Source of the DNA: RYN-230 sp963718305
Lineage (GTDB): Bacteria > Actinomycetota > Actinomycetes > Streptosporangiales > Streptosporangiaceae
Assembly (NCBI GenBank): GCA_963718305.1
Contig: CAVQZG010000005.1
Location: forward strand, 310,001-374,000
Reading direction: 5' to 3'
DNA length: 64,000 nt
The notes below the pieces were generated by a model that worked only from the letters and a program-made list of their open reading frames with translations, made no database searches and had not been told where the DNA came from. How positions within the stretch are numbered: the first letter of the stretch is position 1; every line of letters starts with the position of its first letter. Shown piece after piece: positions 7,299 to 15,429 of this stretch. The position numbers were made by a program, and so were the translations under genes.

Positions 7299-9977
7299 TC
7301 AGCCCGCGCCTAGCGCCACGAGGGACGTCGCGGTTGCTTGCTGGATCTGATCGCCGGTGAGTCCGAGCCGGACATTGCACATCGACTCGGCCAGGTTCTG
7401 ACCGGTGCGCAGATATCGGTGCAGGCCGACCATGAGAGGCACGACCGCGTAGTCGTTCAGGGGGACAACGCTGGCGACAATCCCGGCCGTGCCCAGCGGC
7501 AGCAGGCTACTGACCAAGCCGAGAAGCTCGTCAGCCCCAGCCGGCGCCTGAACGCCGGAGTCGCAGCTCGAGAGAACCAGCCAGTATGGCGCGCGGTCCA
7601 GCTGCTCGAAGTCATAGACGGTCAGCGGTCCGTCACACATGCGCAGGGAAGAAAACATCGGGCTGTCGGCGCGGAAGCTTCCGTGCGCGGCGATGTGACC
7701 CAGCCAGGCTCCGTCGAGTGCGGACAGCACCCGCCCTGCGGTGGCCTCAGCCCCTCCCAGCACCGTGACGTCGTCATACAGCTCCGCAATCACCGGAACC
7801 TCGGCACCGTCAGTGACCAGGCCAGGTCCGCGGGCCAGCGTGACATGCCGGCGGCCAGGCGGTGAGGCTGAGTGCGCACGCAGCCAGGCGCCAGCGGACG
7901 GAGCCACGCTGAACGCGCGGCCGCTTAGTGCCGGGATCAGGGCCCAGGGAATCATGTGAAGCTTGCCGGGCGGTACGACCACGACCGGCCGGTCGCCCAG
8001 GTCCCCGGCGGCCGGGCCGAGGAGCGTGTCCTGGAGCTGCGGGCCGACCGCCTTCAGGATGCCCAGCGCGCTGTCCAGGTTGTCTCCGGGCTGGCTGCGG
8101 GCCAGACGGCGCAGGGCAAAGCGGGCGAAATCAGCAGCGCGGATAGCGTCCTCGGTGCGGCCTGCTGTGAATTGCCGTACTCGCCCGGCTCCGCAGGACA
8201 GTACGTGCAGGACGCCGTCGAGATCGATGATCTCGATCAGTTGGGCGGTGCCTAGCTGGTCGAGTAGTTGCGGGATGTTGATCACGCTGTGGCCGGGGTC
8301 AGGAGCCCCCCGGGCCCGCAGCGACGTGGCACGTACCGATCTTTCGAGCCGCTGCTGCTGCCGCTGGAGCGAGGCGGAGGGAGTGCCTTGGCGCCGGGCG
8401 TCCTGCCGCCGGCTGGTGATCTCACGCAGCGCGGCCAGACTGTCAGCGAATCCCGCGTCGGCCGGGGGCCTTACCGGCGGGACGGCCAGCGCAGTGGCCC
8501 GCCAGCGCTCACTCCAGGTCAGCAGGAGCCGGGGCCGGTGAGCCCGCGCAGCATGACGCTGCGCGAGTACAGCCAGTTCGGCCCCGTGAGCGGTGGCCTG
8601 TGCTCGCAGTTCCGAGGCGCCCAGGGTGAACTGAAACTCATCCAGGACCGCCAGCCCGCGGCGGCAGGCAGCGAGCAGGCGGCGCGGGTCGGCGGCCGCC
8701 TCGGCCCGCAGTGCCTCGCCGAGCCAGCCGGTGGCGCGAGCCATTGCCGGGCCGCGCCGCCTGCTCTGGGCGGCCGCGCTCAGATGACGATCGGCCTCAT
8801 CACGGCGGCCCAGGTCCAGCGCCACTCGCCCGCCCAGCAGGTGGGCCTGCGTGGCCTCAGCCGAGCCGAGCGCCTCTAGCTGGATCGCCACCTGGCTTGC
8901 TGCGCGCAGCAACTGGGCTGACCCCGGGCCGGCCGCATAACGCGCCTGGGCGAGGGCGAGCCCGGCGTGAGCCTGCCCCCAGGCGCTCTGCTGAGACTGG
9001 AAGAGGCGGTACGCGACCCGGGCCCGGTCAAGGGCGGCCTGCGGCTGCGCTGCGGCCAGCGCGCAGTTGGCCGCCATGACCAGCAATTCGGCCTTCTTGG
9101 TGGACTGGCCATGAACTTGTTCGATAACGCCTATGGCTGCGTCCGCCTCGGCCAGCGCCTCGCTGGCCAGCCCTGCCGCCAGCAGCACGGCGCACCGGTC
9201 GAGGCTGAGGAATGGTGTGGGCACGTTGAGTGGCCCATAGCGGGAGGCCGCCTCATCGAGGAAGGACAGCGCAGCAGGAAAGTCTCCGGACCGGAACGCG
9301 ACCGTCGCCCGGTTGAACACCGCATGGACCGCTTCCAGCTCCTGACCGGTTCCGGCGTATAGGCGCCCGGCCGCCACAAAGTCAGCATCCGCGCGGGCTG
9401 GCGATCCGAGGCCCAGGTAGACCAGCCCGCGGCCGCTCAGCGCACGCGCCGTCCAGACCTGATCACCGGCGCGCTGCAACGCGCTGACGGCCCGGCGGAA
9501 GTCGTTCAGCGCCGCGGGGAAGCGGCCGAGGACCCACAGCACAATGCCGCGCCGGTGCAATACCCGTCCCATCAGCACGCCGCTGGACAGCTGGATAGCA
9601 CGATCGAAGGCGGCAAGTCCGTCCGCCGTGCGGCCCGTGTGGACGAGCGCTGTCCCCAGGGACCCCAGCACATCGGCCTCGCGTTCGGCCGTACCGGTCT
9701 GGCGGGCCAGTTGCAGCGCGCGGCGCAGCTCACGTACCCCGGCATTGACATCACCGGAATCACGCAGGACGATCCCGGTGGCCTGGCGGGCGACAGAGGC
9801 CTCATACGGATCAGGCCGGCCATGCAGAACCGTCCGCGCCCGGGCCAATGCCTCATGAGGACGGGACACGGCCAGCAGCAGCAAATCGTCTACATCGCGC
9901 CGACTGGTTCTGGCGGCAAGTGCGCCTTCGGCCACGAAGCCAATGCTAGTTCCTCGCTTTCTGGCTGGTCCACGCAT
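7299..9977 (-). CDS. TPR-CHAT protein, caspase-like cysteine protease
   Basis: The protein has 892 residues from the ATG at 9977. An in-frame GTG at 9935 is an alternative, and neither has a clear ribosome-binding site. Residues about 30-480 are helical tetratricopeptide repeats (for example EADVLGSLGTALVHTGRTADGLAAFDRAI and RALSGRGLVYLGLGSPARADADF). The C-terminal 300 residues form a CHAT domain (caspase, HetF-associated with TPRs). The catalytic dyad is visible as His765 in HIAAHGSF and Cys805 in LVLSSCDSG, followed by the typical DELLGLVSSLLPLGTAGIVASV tract. It has no signal peptide or membrane segment, so it is cytoplasmic. CHAT proteases cleave after specific residues once a partner triggers the TPR part. 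It is divergent from a subtilisin gene at 10239 and upstream of an ECF sigma gene. Confidence 0.88.
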   Translation of the reverse strand: MRGPARKRGTSIGFVAEGALAARTSRRDVDDLLLLAVSRPHEALARARTVLHGRPDPYEASVARQATGIVLRDSGDVNAGVRELRRALQLARQTGTAEREADVLGSLGTALVHTGRTADGLAAFDRAIQLSSGVLMGRVLHRRGIVLWVLGRFPAALNDFRRAVSALQRAGDQVWTARALSGRGLVYLGLGSPARADADFVAAGRLYAGTGQELEAVHAVFNRATVAFRSGDFPAALSFLDEAASRYGPLNVPTPFLSLDRCAVLLAAGLASEALAEADAAIGVIEQVHGQSTKKAELLVMAANCALAAAQPQAALDRARVAYRLFQSQQSAWGQAHAGLALAQARYAAGPGSAQLLRAASQVAIQLEALGSAEATQAHLLGGRVALDLGRRDEADRHLSAAAQSRRRGPAMARATGWLGEALRAEAAADPRRLLAACRRGLAVLDEFQFTLGASELRAQATAHGAELAVLAQRHAARAHRPRLLLTWSERWRATALAVPPVRPPADAGFADSLAALREITSRRQDARRQGTPSASLQRQQQRLERSVRATSLRARGAPDPGHSVINIPQLLDQLGTAQLIEIIDLDGVLHVLSCGAGRVRQFTAGRTEDAIRAADFARFALRRLARSQPGDNLDSALGILKAVGPQLQDTLLGPAAGDLGDRPVVVVPPGKLHMIPWALIPALSGRAFSVAPSAGAWLRAHSASPPGRRHVTLARGPGLVTDGAEVPVIAELYDDVTVLGGAEATAGRVLSALDGAWLGHIAAHGSFRADSPMFSSLRMCDGPLTVYDFEQLDRAPYWLVLSSCDSGVQAPAGADELLGLVSSLLPLGTAGIVASVVPLNDYAVVPLMVGLHRYLRTGQNLAESMCNVRLGLTGDQIQQATATSLVALGAG

Positions 9978-10238
9978 TTTTTTACGAAAATATGTTCCAC
10001 CTAGGTAAGCCAGGTTTTCGGCAGGCTGATCACTTTAAGCGATATTGCAGATACTGGAAGTAATCAGACCTGGCGGCACCCCTTGCCAAAGACGCTGGGC
10101 AGATGTATCACCACCACAGGAGACGGCTCCCTATGTGCAGCAGACCGGTGGGCGCATCGTGCGTGCGGCCCGGTGCCAGCGGCCTGCGTTCGGTCCGGCG
10201 CGGCGAATCCAGGTCGTTTCAACCTACGGAGGGGCAGT
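9978..10238. promoter_or_regulatory. AT-rich divergent promoter region between CHAT and subtilisin genes
   Basis: This 261-base gap separates the divergent CHAT and S8 genes and must hold both promoters. Its left 70 bases (9960-10050) are strikingly AT-rich compared with the flanks. On the minus strand an ECF-like GGAAC element lies at about 9993-9997, but no well-spaced partner for it could be confirmed. The S8 gene has a perfect GGAGGGG ribosome-binding site at 10228-10234. No gene was found within the gap. Confidence 0.4.
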
Positions 10239-11645
10239 ATGACCGAGGCAGGTAAATGGAGAAATGGGCTCCAGCCCAGAGTTGCCGATGAGGTCGAGTA
10301 CATCCAGGCGGCCTTTCAGAACCCGCCCCGCAGAAAAGGTGCCGACCGGCCGCAGAAAAGGAAAATTGTAGCCGTCGCCACCCCGGATGGCGGGCTCGAC
10401 TATATGTTCGTCGAAGGTGAGATCCTGGTCCGCGATGAGTACCTCGATCGCGTACTGGAGATTCTCGGGCACCCCCCTCGGCGCGAACTGGAACAGGCCA
10501 GGCAAAACCCGATCCGGCGCGTCATCGCCGGCGTTACCCGTCTCACCGCCCTAGGCCGGCACTCGACCACGCTCGGAGCGCTCGCGGCGATCGACGAGGT
10601 GCTCGGCCGGGGAATCGCCACACCGAATCACGTCATGACCGTCTGTCCGGGTCAGGGGACTTCCTGCCCGGCCACAGAACCTGAGGAGGTGTACGACGAT
10701 ATCGAGCCTTATCCCTCGGTCTGCCAGGCCGGCGGGGGCGCCGGGGTGCTGATTTACATGGCCGATACCGGGCTGCTCAGGGACGCGGCGGCCCATCCGT
10801 GGCTGGCCGGCGTTCAGATGGGGGATCCGGCGGAGGACGCGGACCCTCCTTCCCCACTCCAGGGCAACCCGCCGGTGATCCCCGCTTATACCGGGCACGG
10901 CACGTTCGTCGCGGGTGTGACGCGGTGCATGGCACCCGCCGCGGAGATCATCGTGACCAATGCTTTCTCGGTCGCGGGCAGTGTGCTGGAAGCGGATCTG
11001 GTACCCAGGCTCGAAGCAGCGCTCAGCCTCGGCGTGGACATCTTCCATCTGACCATTGCCTGCCTGTCCAGGTATGATCTCCCGCTCATCTCTTTCCTGG
11101 AGTGGCTCAGACGGCTGCGCCAGTACGGGGGGGTGGTGTGCATTGCCGCCGCGGGTAACAGCGGCTTCCGGAGGCCTACCTGGCCGGCCGCCTTCTCCGA
11201 GGTGATTTCCGTCGGCGCGCTCGGCGGCGACTGGCGCGGCCGGGCCTCCTTCAGTAATTTCGGCGGGTGGGTGGACGTGTACGCGCCCGGGAGAGATCTC
11301 GTCAACGCGTATGCGACAGGCAAATACACCTGCCATGTCAGTCCGTATGCAGGTCAGGTCCGGCGCTTCCACGGCATGGCCAAGTGGAGCGGCACCTCCT
11401 TCTCGACGCCGATCGTGACTGGGCTGATCGCCGCCCGGATGTCTCGCACCGGCGAGAACAGTCAGCAAGCGGCCGCTGCCCTGCTCGCCGAGGCGCGCCA
11501 TCAGGCGATCCCGGGCGTTGGTGCCGTCCTGCTGCCCTGCTGCCACACGGGAACCGCGGCAGCCTGCCGAGAGGGGACCGGGGGACCTCGCTGCGGACAG
11601 GAGCCCAGGCCAGCTCGTCACCTGCCCCCCGGCGCGTGTGGCTGA
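10239..11645 (+). CDS. cytoplasmic S8-family subtilisin-like serine protease
   Basis: The ATG at 10239 sits 4-5 bases after GGAGGGG, which decides the start over an upstream ATG at 10083. The protein has 468 residues. The catalytic triad is complete: Asp176 in YMADTG, His220 in GHGTFVAG and Ser387 in SGTSFSTP, with oxyanion Asn307 in AAAGNSG. No signal peptide is seen, so it is predicted to act in the cytoplasm, unlike most bacterial subtilisins. The first 160 residues are not subtilase. They contain a small compact region (residues about 40-100) and a linker with Cys residues (136, 143, 162). The C-terminal 35 residues are Cys- and Gly-rich. It is divergent from the TPR-CHAT gene and may be its substrate or activator. 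That link is inference. Confidence 0.88.
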   Translation: MTEAGKWRNGLQPRVADEVEYIQAAFQNPPRRKGADRPQKRKIVAVATPDGGLDYMFVEGEILVRDEYLDRVLEILGHPPRRELEQARQNPIRRVIAGVTRLTALGRHSTTLGALAAIDEVLGRGIATPNHVMTVCPGQGTSCPATEPEEVYDDIEPYPSVCQAGGGAGVLIYMADTGLLRDAAAHPWLAGVQMGDPAEDADPPSPLQGNPPVIPAYTGHGTFVAGVTRCMAPAAEIIVTNAFSVAGSVLEADLVPRLEAALSLGVDIFHLTIACLSRYDLPLISFLEWLRRLRQYGGVVCIAAAGNSGFRRPTWPAAFSEVISVGALGGDWRGRASFSNFGGWVDVYAPGRDLVNAYATGKYTCHVSPYAGQVRRFHGMAKWSGTSFSTPIVTGLIAARMSRTGENSQQAAAALLAEARHQAIPGVGAVLLPCCHTGTAAACREGTGGPRCGQEPRPARHLPPGACG

Positions 11646-11667
11646 GGTGATCCTAGGCCAGGAAGCG

Positions 11668-12783
11668 TCAGCCGGGGGGCGGGACCAGGCGCAGGCCGTG
11701 CCGGGGCCGGGTCGTCACGGGCTGGCCGTCGCCGGGTACCGAGGTCAGGGTGAGCCCGAACACGTGCGACCGGAGCTCGCTGGTGCTGATCCCGATTGAG
11801 GACGCGATCGTGGCCGGGGTCTCTCCGCCGTCCCGGATCGCGCGGAAAACCTTGGCCAGCAGTTGCGAGGATTCGCGTTCGATGCCCCGCGGCTCGCCGT
11901 ACCGGTAGCCGAGCCGGGAGAGCTGCACGCAGGCGGTCCGGTAGCCCCACTCGGTCAGCAGGTCCAGCTCGTGCAGCCGGTGAGTCAGCGCCATGGCCGA
12001 CACCTTCCAGATCCGCTTGGCCTCCAGGATCTGGGCGGGGGTGGCGTCCCGCAGGCTCTGGGCCAGGACGCTGGCCCGGGGCATCAGGAATGCGGCGGCG
12101 AAGCGGTTGGCCTCGGCCTCGGCGGCCGGCCGGCTGGGTACCTGGTGCCCGCCGTGCAGGACGAGATGGCCGAGCTCGTGCGCGGCGTCGAAGCGCCCGC
12201 GCTCGCCGGTCTTGCCGGTGGCCAGGAAGATGAAGGGCCGCCCCTGCCAGTACAGCGAGAACGCGTCGAGCTCGGTGTTCTCGGGGGTCAGCGAGTAGAT
12301 CCGGGCCCCGCGCGATTCGAGGAGATGCAGGACGTTGCTGACCGGGCGCTCACCCAGTCCCCAGTGAGCCCGGACCACCTCCGCGGCGGATTCAGGATCG
12401 TGGCCGGTCAGGCCCGGGATGTCCGTGTCCGGCAGCCGGAACCTCGCGTCGATCCAGTCGTTGATCAGCAGCGCGACCCGGCCCGCGCTGAGGGCCCGGT
12501 CCCGCTGCCGGGCCGTCATCTTGCTCAGCGCCCGGAAGCTCACCGCATCCTCGGGGATCTCGTCCACGTCTGGCCCGCCGAGGAAGCCGGTGGACACGTC
12601 CAGTGCCTCGGCCAGCTGGCCGAGCGTGTCCGCGGACGGTTCGGTGTGGCCGTTCTCGTACAGGGAGATGCTGCGCGTGCTCAGGCCGGTCAGCCCGGCC
12701 AGCTGGGTCAGGGTGAGACCGCACCGCTTGCGCGCGATCACCAGCCGGGACGGGGTCAGGGCCGCCGCCTGTCCGCCGGGCAT
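11668..12783 (-). CDS. XRE-type HTH regulator fused to ImmA/IrrE metallopeptidase
   Basis: The protein has 371 residues. An N-terminal helix-turn-helix (residues about 13-65, with LTQLAGLTGLSTRSISLYENG) is followed by a linker and an ImmA/IrrE (COG2856) domain. The zinc motif HELGH is at residues 202-206 within FDAAHELGHLVLHGG. Family members act as DNA-binding regulators, or cleave partner repressors in mobile elements and stress responses. The start overlaps the stop of the upstream gene (12783), so the two are translationally coupled. This HTH-peptidase plus coupled-partner layout is typical of toxin-antitoxin-like modules, including RosmerTA-type defence pairs. Family membership is secure; a toxin-antitoxin role is inference from layout. 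Confidence 0.88.
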   Translation of the reverse strand: MPGGQAAALTPSRLVIARKRCGLTLTQLAGLTGLSTRSISLYENGHTEPSADTLGQLAEALDVSTGFLGGPDVDEIPEDAVSFRALSKMTARQRDRALSAGRVALLINDWIDARFRLPDTDIPGLTGHDPESAAEVVRAHWGLGERPVSNVLHLLESRGARIYSLTPENTELDAFSLYWQGRPFIFLATGKTGERGRFDAAHELGHLVLHGGHQVPSRPAAEAEANRFAAAFLMPRASVLAQSLRDATPAQILEAKRIWKVSAMALTHRLHELDLLTEWGYRTACVQLSRLGYRYGEPRGIERESSQLLAKVFRAIRDGGETPATIASSIGISTSELRSHVFGLTLTSVPGDGQPVTTRPRHGLRLVPPPG

Positions 12784-13424
12784 CAGAGCCGGCTGACCTC
12801 GACGACGATGCCCCGCTCCCCAGCCGAGTCGGGTGAGTCCAGGGCCGCCGGCAGGTGGATCTCGCCCCGGGGGAAGACGGGCAGGATGATCCGCTCGGCC
12901 CAGCTCGTGATGCGGCCGTCGTCGATGCGGTCCGGCAGCGACAGCTCGACGTGGAACCCGTCGTCGGCGGTGTGGAACAGCAGCAGCCAGGTCAGCAGGT
13001 GGTCGCGGGGTGGCAGGCCGGCCAGGTCGAAGTCACCGAAATCCAGCGTGAGCTGCTCGTTCACCTCGACCGCGCGGGTGGTGGCATACCCCTTCGCGTA
13101 CTTGGGCGCGGGCAGCAGGTCCGCCAGGCCGGTGACGTCGTCCCCGGTCGTGGCCACGATCGCGAACTGGCCGCCGGGATGGATCGTGCGCGGCAGGTTC
13201 CGGGGGTTGTCGAACCGCCAGCCGAGGGGGATGAGCTCCTCGCGCAGGAAGCGGTTGGTCCGGGCCCAGCGAGTCAGCCCCTCCATGATCGGCGGGTCGA
13301 GCGGGGTGCAGAAACTGGCCTCGGCGTCGGCCTGGCGCACCACCCGCTCGACGAGATCGATGCTCAGGCCGAGTTCGGCGAGCCGGCCGACCGCCTCGCC
13401 GGCCATCAGGACCTGTGGCGTCAT
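12783..13424 (-). CDS. hypothetical partner of the HTH-ImmA/IrrE protein
   Basis: The ATG at 13424 is preceded by AGGAG at good spacing. A longer reading from 13589 has no support. The product is 213 residues, acidic and soluble, with no membrane segment. Recognisable tracts are LTRWARTNRFLREELIPLGWRFDNPRNLPRTI (residues about 37-68), which looks helical, and later beta-like stretches (QLTLDFGDFDL, HLLTWLLLFHTADDGFHVELSLP). I do not recognise the family. Its stop codon overlaps the start of the peptidase gene, which argues that the two products work together, as toxin and antitoxin or as regulator and target. Confidence 0.65.
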   Translation of the reverse strand: MTPQVLMAGEAVGRLAELGLSIDLVERVVRQADAEASFCTPLDPPIMEGLTRWARTNRFLREELIPLGWRFDNPRNLPRTIHPGGQFAIVATTGDDVTGLADLLPAPKYAKGYATTRAVEVNEQLTLDFGDFDLAGLPPRDHLLTWLLLFHTADDGFHVELSLPDRIDDGRITSWAERIILPVFPRGEIHLPAALDSPDSAGERGIVVEVSRL

Positions 13425-13894
13425 CGCATGCTCCTGCCCCCGGCGGTTAGCCTCCACTTCACGAAACCATACCTCGGATGAGGGACGGAAACATGAAGTC
13501 TGGCGCGGATGCCTGACCAGGCCAGGCCCACGGCCGGCCGTAAACTCGTCGCATATGAGCGCAGAATGCCCTTTAGGGTGACACTTCATGGAACCCGTTA
13601 TGGTGCGTGGCTGATCTGAAAGAGGCGGTCGGCCAGGCTGGACGTCTCCTTTCAGCGGAGCCCCTCCATAAAGCCGGTCAGGTATTGCGTAAGTGTGCGT
13701 CTAATGCGATAAAAGTCCCCGCCGGCATTACCTGGATTATCCTTGCGCTGCCTTACCGTGCGTGATCAACTTGGAACCTGGCACGAGGCGCTGACCTGCT
13801 CGGTTGCGGGCGCTCGCGGTCGCTACTGCTGCGCGTCCCATTTCGGAAGGGCGGCGCGTCCAGGCACCTGCAGCGTTGAGCGGAGGGGAAACGC
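13425..13894. other. 470-base intergenic region without a recognised gene
   Basis: This gap lies between the divergent partner gene (start 13424) and the small membrane peptide gene (start 13895). It presumably holds both promoters. A moderately AT-rich stretch is present at about 13680-13745. Short frames on both strands here have no ribosome-binding site and unconvincing composition. I found no RNA gene or strong hairpin. Confidence 0.4.
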
Positions 13895-14035
13895 GTGCTG
13901 GCGAAGATAACAGGCTGGGTCGTGGGCATCCTGGTGATCGTCTGGATTGTATCCACACCGGCCGGGGCCGGTAATGACGTGCATCAGTGGATTTCCGGAA
14001 TCCTGTCCTTTTTCCAGCATCTTGCCCAGGGGTGA
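13895..14035 (+). CDS. 46-residue single-helix membrane peptide
   Basis: A GTG start at 13895 follows a strong GGAGGGG (13882-13888) with 6 bases spacing. The short frame reads MLAKITGWVVGILVIVWIVS, then a Gly/Ala linker and a C-terminal amphipathic stretch (NDVHQWISGILSFFQHLAQG). The first half is a typical transmembrane helix, so the peptide should be membrane-embedded with a short tail ending in an amphipathic helix. The combination of strong ribosome-binding site, hydrophobic pattern and clean stop supports a real gene despite its size. Similar small proteins with a DVHxW tail seem to exist in other actinomycetes, from memory. Function is unknown. It converges on the membrane protein gene ending at 14065. 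Confidence 0.66.
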   Translation: MLAKITGWVVGILVIVWIVSTPAGAGNDVHQWISGILSFFQHLAQG

Positions 14036-14064
14036 GTAAAGGGCTCAGCTTTACGCGTGACGAG

Positions 14065-15027
14065 TCAGGCTTCCCGGCTATCGACGGGGGCGCGCCGGGC
14101 GGTGCGCAGCCCCACCACGACCGCCACGCACAGCAGCACGGCGAACGGCAGGACGGTCAGCGAGACCCGCAGCGGTCCTTCCCATGACATCTCACTAAAG
14201 CCGGGGGATTCGCTGAACGACGGCGGCACGAGGTATCCGACGACCAGGTAGTAGGCGGGAATGGACAGTGCGAGCGCCACCCGGCGACTCAGCGGTGTGG
14301 CCACCATCACCCCGGCCAGAGTGATCGCGACCAGGGTGACCATGGTCGCATTCGCCAGGAGTGGATGGGGTAGCCACACCCAGTTGAAGATGCAGGCCAC
14401 GGCCGCCGGGACCAGCACGGCCAGCGCGTAGTACCACCAGGTCATAAGCGGCATCCCCTGTCGAGGGCCCGCCGAGGCGAGCAGCGCGACTAGCTCCAGC
14501 CCGAGTGCGGCGACGGTCAGCATGACACCCGGATCGATTCCCACCCAATAGGGCGCGCCCGTCGTGGCGGCCAGGAACCAGATCAGTAGGCCGGCCGTGG
14601 CCAGGATGGCGATCCACCGCAGCCGCAGCAGGACGAGGGCGGTCAGGAGGACCCAGGCCCCGGCGCTGACGAGCATCGACTGCAGGACCGCGACAAAGCT
14701 CTCGTGTGGCTCAGTCCCCGGGGCCAGCAGGGTGGTGACCGAGGTGCTCATGTGGGCCAGGTAGGCCAGCGGCAGGAGGACGCTGACCACGGCCAGCGCA
14801 TCACGCCAGAGCGGCCACGCCGTGCCCGGGCGGGCGGGGCGGAGCCTGATCAGCAGGGCACCCCAGACCAGGTTCGCGGTGTCCGCGAGTCCCGGCCGGT
14901 GCTGCCCGGCGCGCGCCCCTGTCATAAGCACGCCGAGCATCTCGTCCTGGTGCTTGCGCCGGTGCTCCGCCGGATACATGGCCAGCAGCCGGCGGTAACG
15001 GCCCTCCAGAGCCGCGGCGGCGGTCAT
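14065..15027 (-). CDS. polytopic membrane protein coupled to a PadR regulator
   Basis: The protein has 320 residues. The N-terminal 45 residues are soluble (ALEGRYRRLLAMYPAEHRRKHQDEML), a signature common to membrane proteins encoded directly after PadR regulators in actinomycetes. About seven to eight hydrophobic segments follow. The start overlaps the PadR stop by ATGA, so the two form an operon and the membrane protein is probably the main regulated output. No transporter ATP-binding domain or enzymatic motif is visible, and its function is unknown. Confidence 0.72.
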   Translation of the reverse strand: MTAAAALEGRYRRLLAMYPAEHRRKHQDEMLGVLMTGARAGQHRPGLADTANLVWGALLIRLRPARPGTAWPLWRDALAVVSVLLPLAYLAHMSTSVTTLLAPGTEPHESFVAVLQSMLVSAGAWVLLTALVLLRLRWIAILATAGLLIWFLAATTGAPYWVGIDPGVMLTVAALGLELVALLASAGPRQGMPLMTWWYYALAVLVPAAVACIFNWVWLPHPLLANATMVTLVAITLAGVMVATPLSRRVALALSIPAYYLVVGYLVPPSFSESPGFSEMSWEGPLRVSLTVLPFAVLLCVAVVVGLRTARRAPVDSREA

Positions 15028-15356
15028 GCCAGGCCCCCGAGCAGGCCGAGCCGCTGGGCCGCCACGGCGCTGTGTGCCCGTATCCGCTCCACCTCGGCCG
15101 CCAGCCGCTGCGCGCCCGGCGGGGTGAGCCGGTAGTAGCGGCGCAGCCGGGCGTCCACGATTTCCTCCCGGTCCACCTCGACGAGCTTCTCATCGGCCAG
15201 CCGGTCCAGGGCGGCGTACAGCGTTCCGGCTCGCAGCTTCACCCGGCCGCCGGAGATGCTGGCCACATCGGTCATGATCCCGTAGCCGTGCTGGGCGCCG
15301 GCCGCGAGCGCGGTCAGGATCAGGAACGTGGGCTCCTGCAGCGGGCGCTGACTCAT
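15024..15356 (-). CDS. PadR-family transcriptional regulator
   Basis: The ATG at 15356 gives a 110-residue protein, the usual length for the short PadR (PadR-s1) class. An upstream extension to 15530 would overlap the neighbouring gene. It contains the family core EPTFLILTALAAGAQHGYGIM, then the winged-helix tract VKLRAGTLYAALDRLADEKLVE and YYRLTPPGAQRLAAE. PadR proteins are dimeric repressors that respond to small effectors. The gene overlaps the downstream membrane protein gene by four bases. A palindrome 15 bases upstream of its start is a likely autoregulatory site. Confidence 0.9.
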   Translation of the reverse strand: MSQRPLQEPTFLILTALAAGAQHGYGIMTDVASISGGRVKLRAGTLYAALDRLADEKLVEVDREEIVDARLRRYYRLTPPGAQRLAAEVERIRAHSAVAAQRLGLLGGLA

Positions 15357-15370
15357 GCCATCTTTATATA

Positions 15371-15381
15371 CCGACTGTCGG
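15371..15381. promoter_or_regulatory. palindromic operator candidate upstream of the PadR gene
   Basis: CCGACTGTCGG is a perfect 5-bp inverted repeat around a central T. It is flanked symmetrically by ATA two bases to the left and TAT two bases to the right. It lies 15-25 bases upstream of the PadR start in an AT-rich island. Autorepression through such a site is usual for PadR proteins; the assignment is inferred. Confidence 0.45.
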
Positions 15382-15429
15382 ACTATGGCAAGAGCCGGGA
15401 CCGCCGGTCCGGGACGGGATCGTTTCCGC

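Noticed and set aside
6913..7350. 145-codon open frame across the sigma/CHAT gap
   Set aside because: No ribosome-binding site, Arg/Pro/Gly-rich composition, and it overlaps the end of the CHAT gene and the start of the sigma gene.
9978..10238. A firm ECF -35/-10 pair for the CHAT gene
   Set aside because: A GGAAC element exists but the downstream element is too far away (about 19 bases) and degenerate, and no matching pair was found at the S8 or sigma genes.
10551..11621. 356-codon open frame opposite the S8 protease gene
   Set aside because: The S8 triad and a strong ribosome-binding site are on the other strand; this frame is low-complexity.
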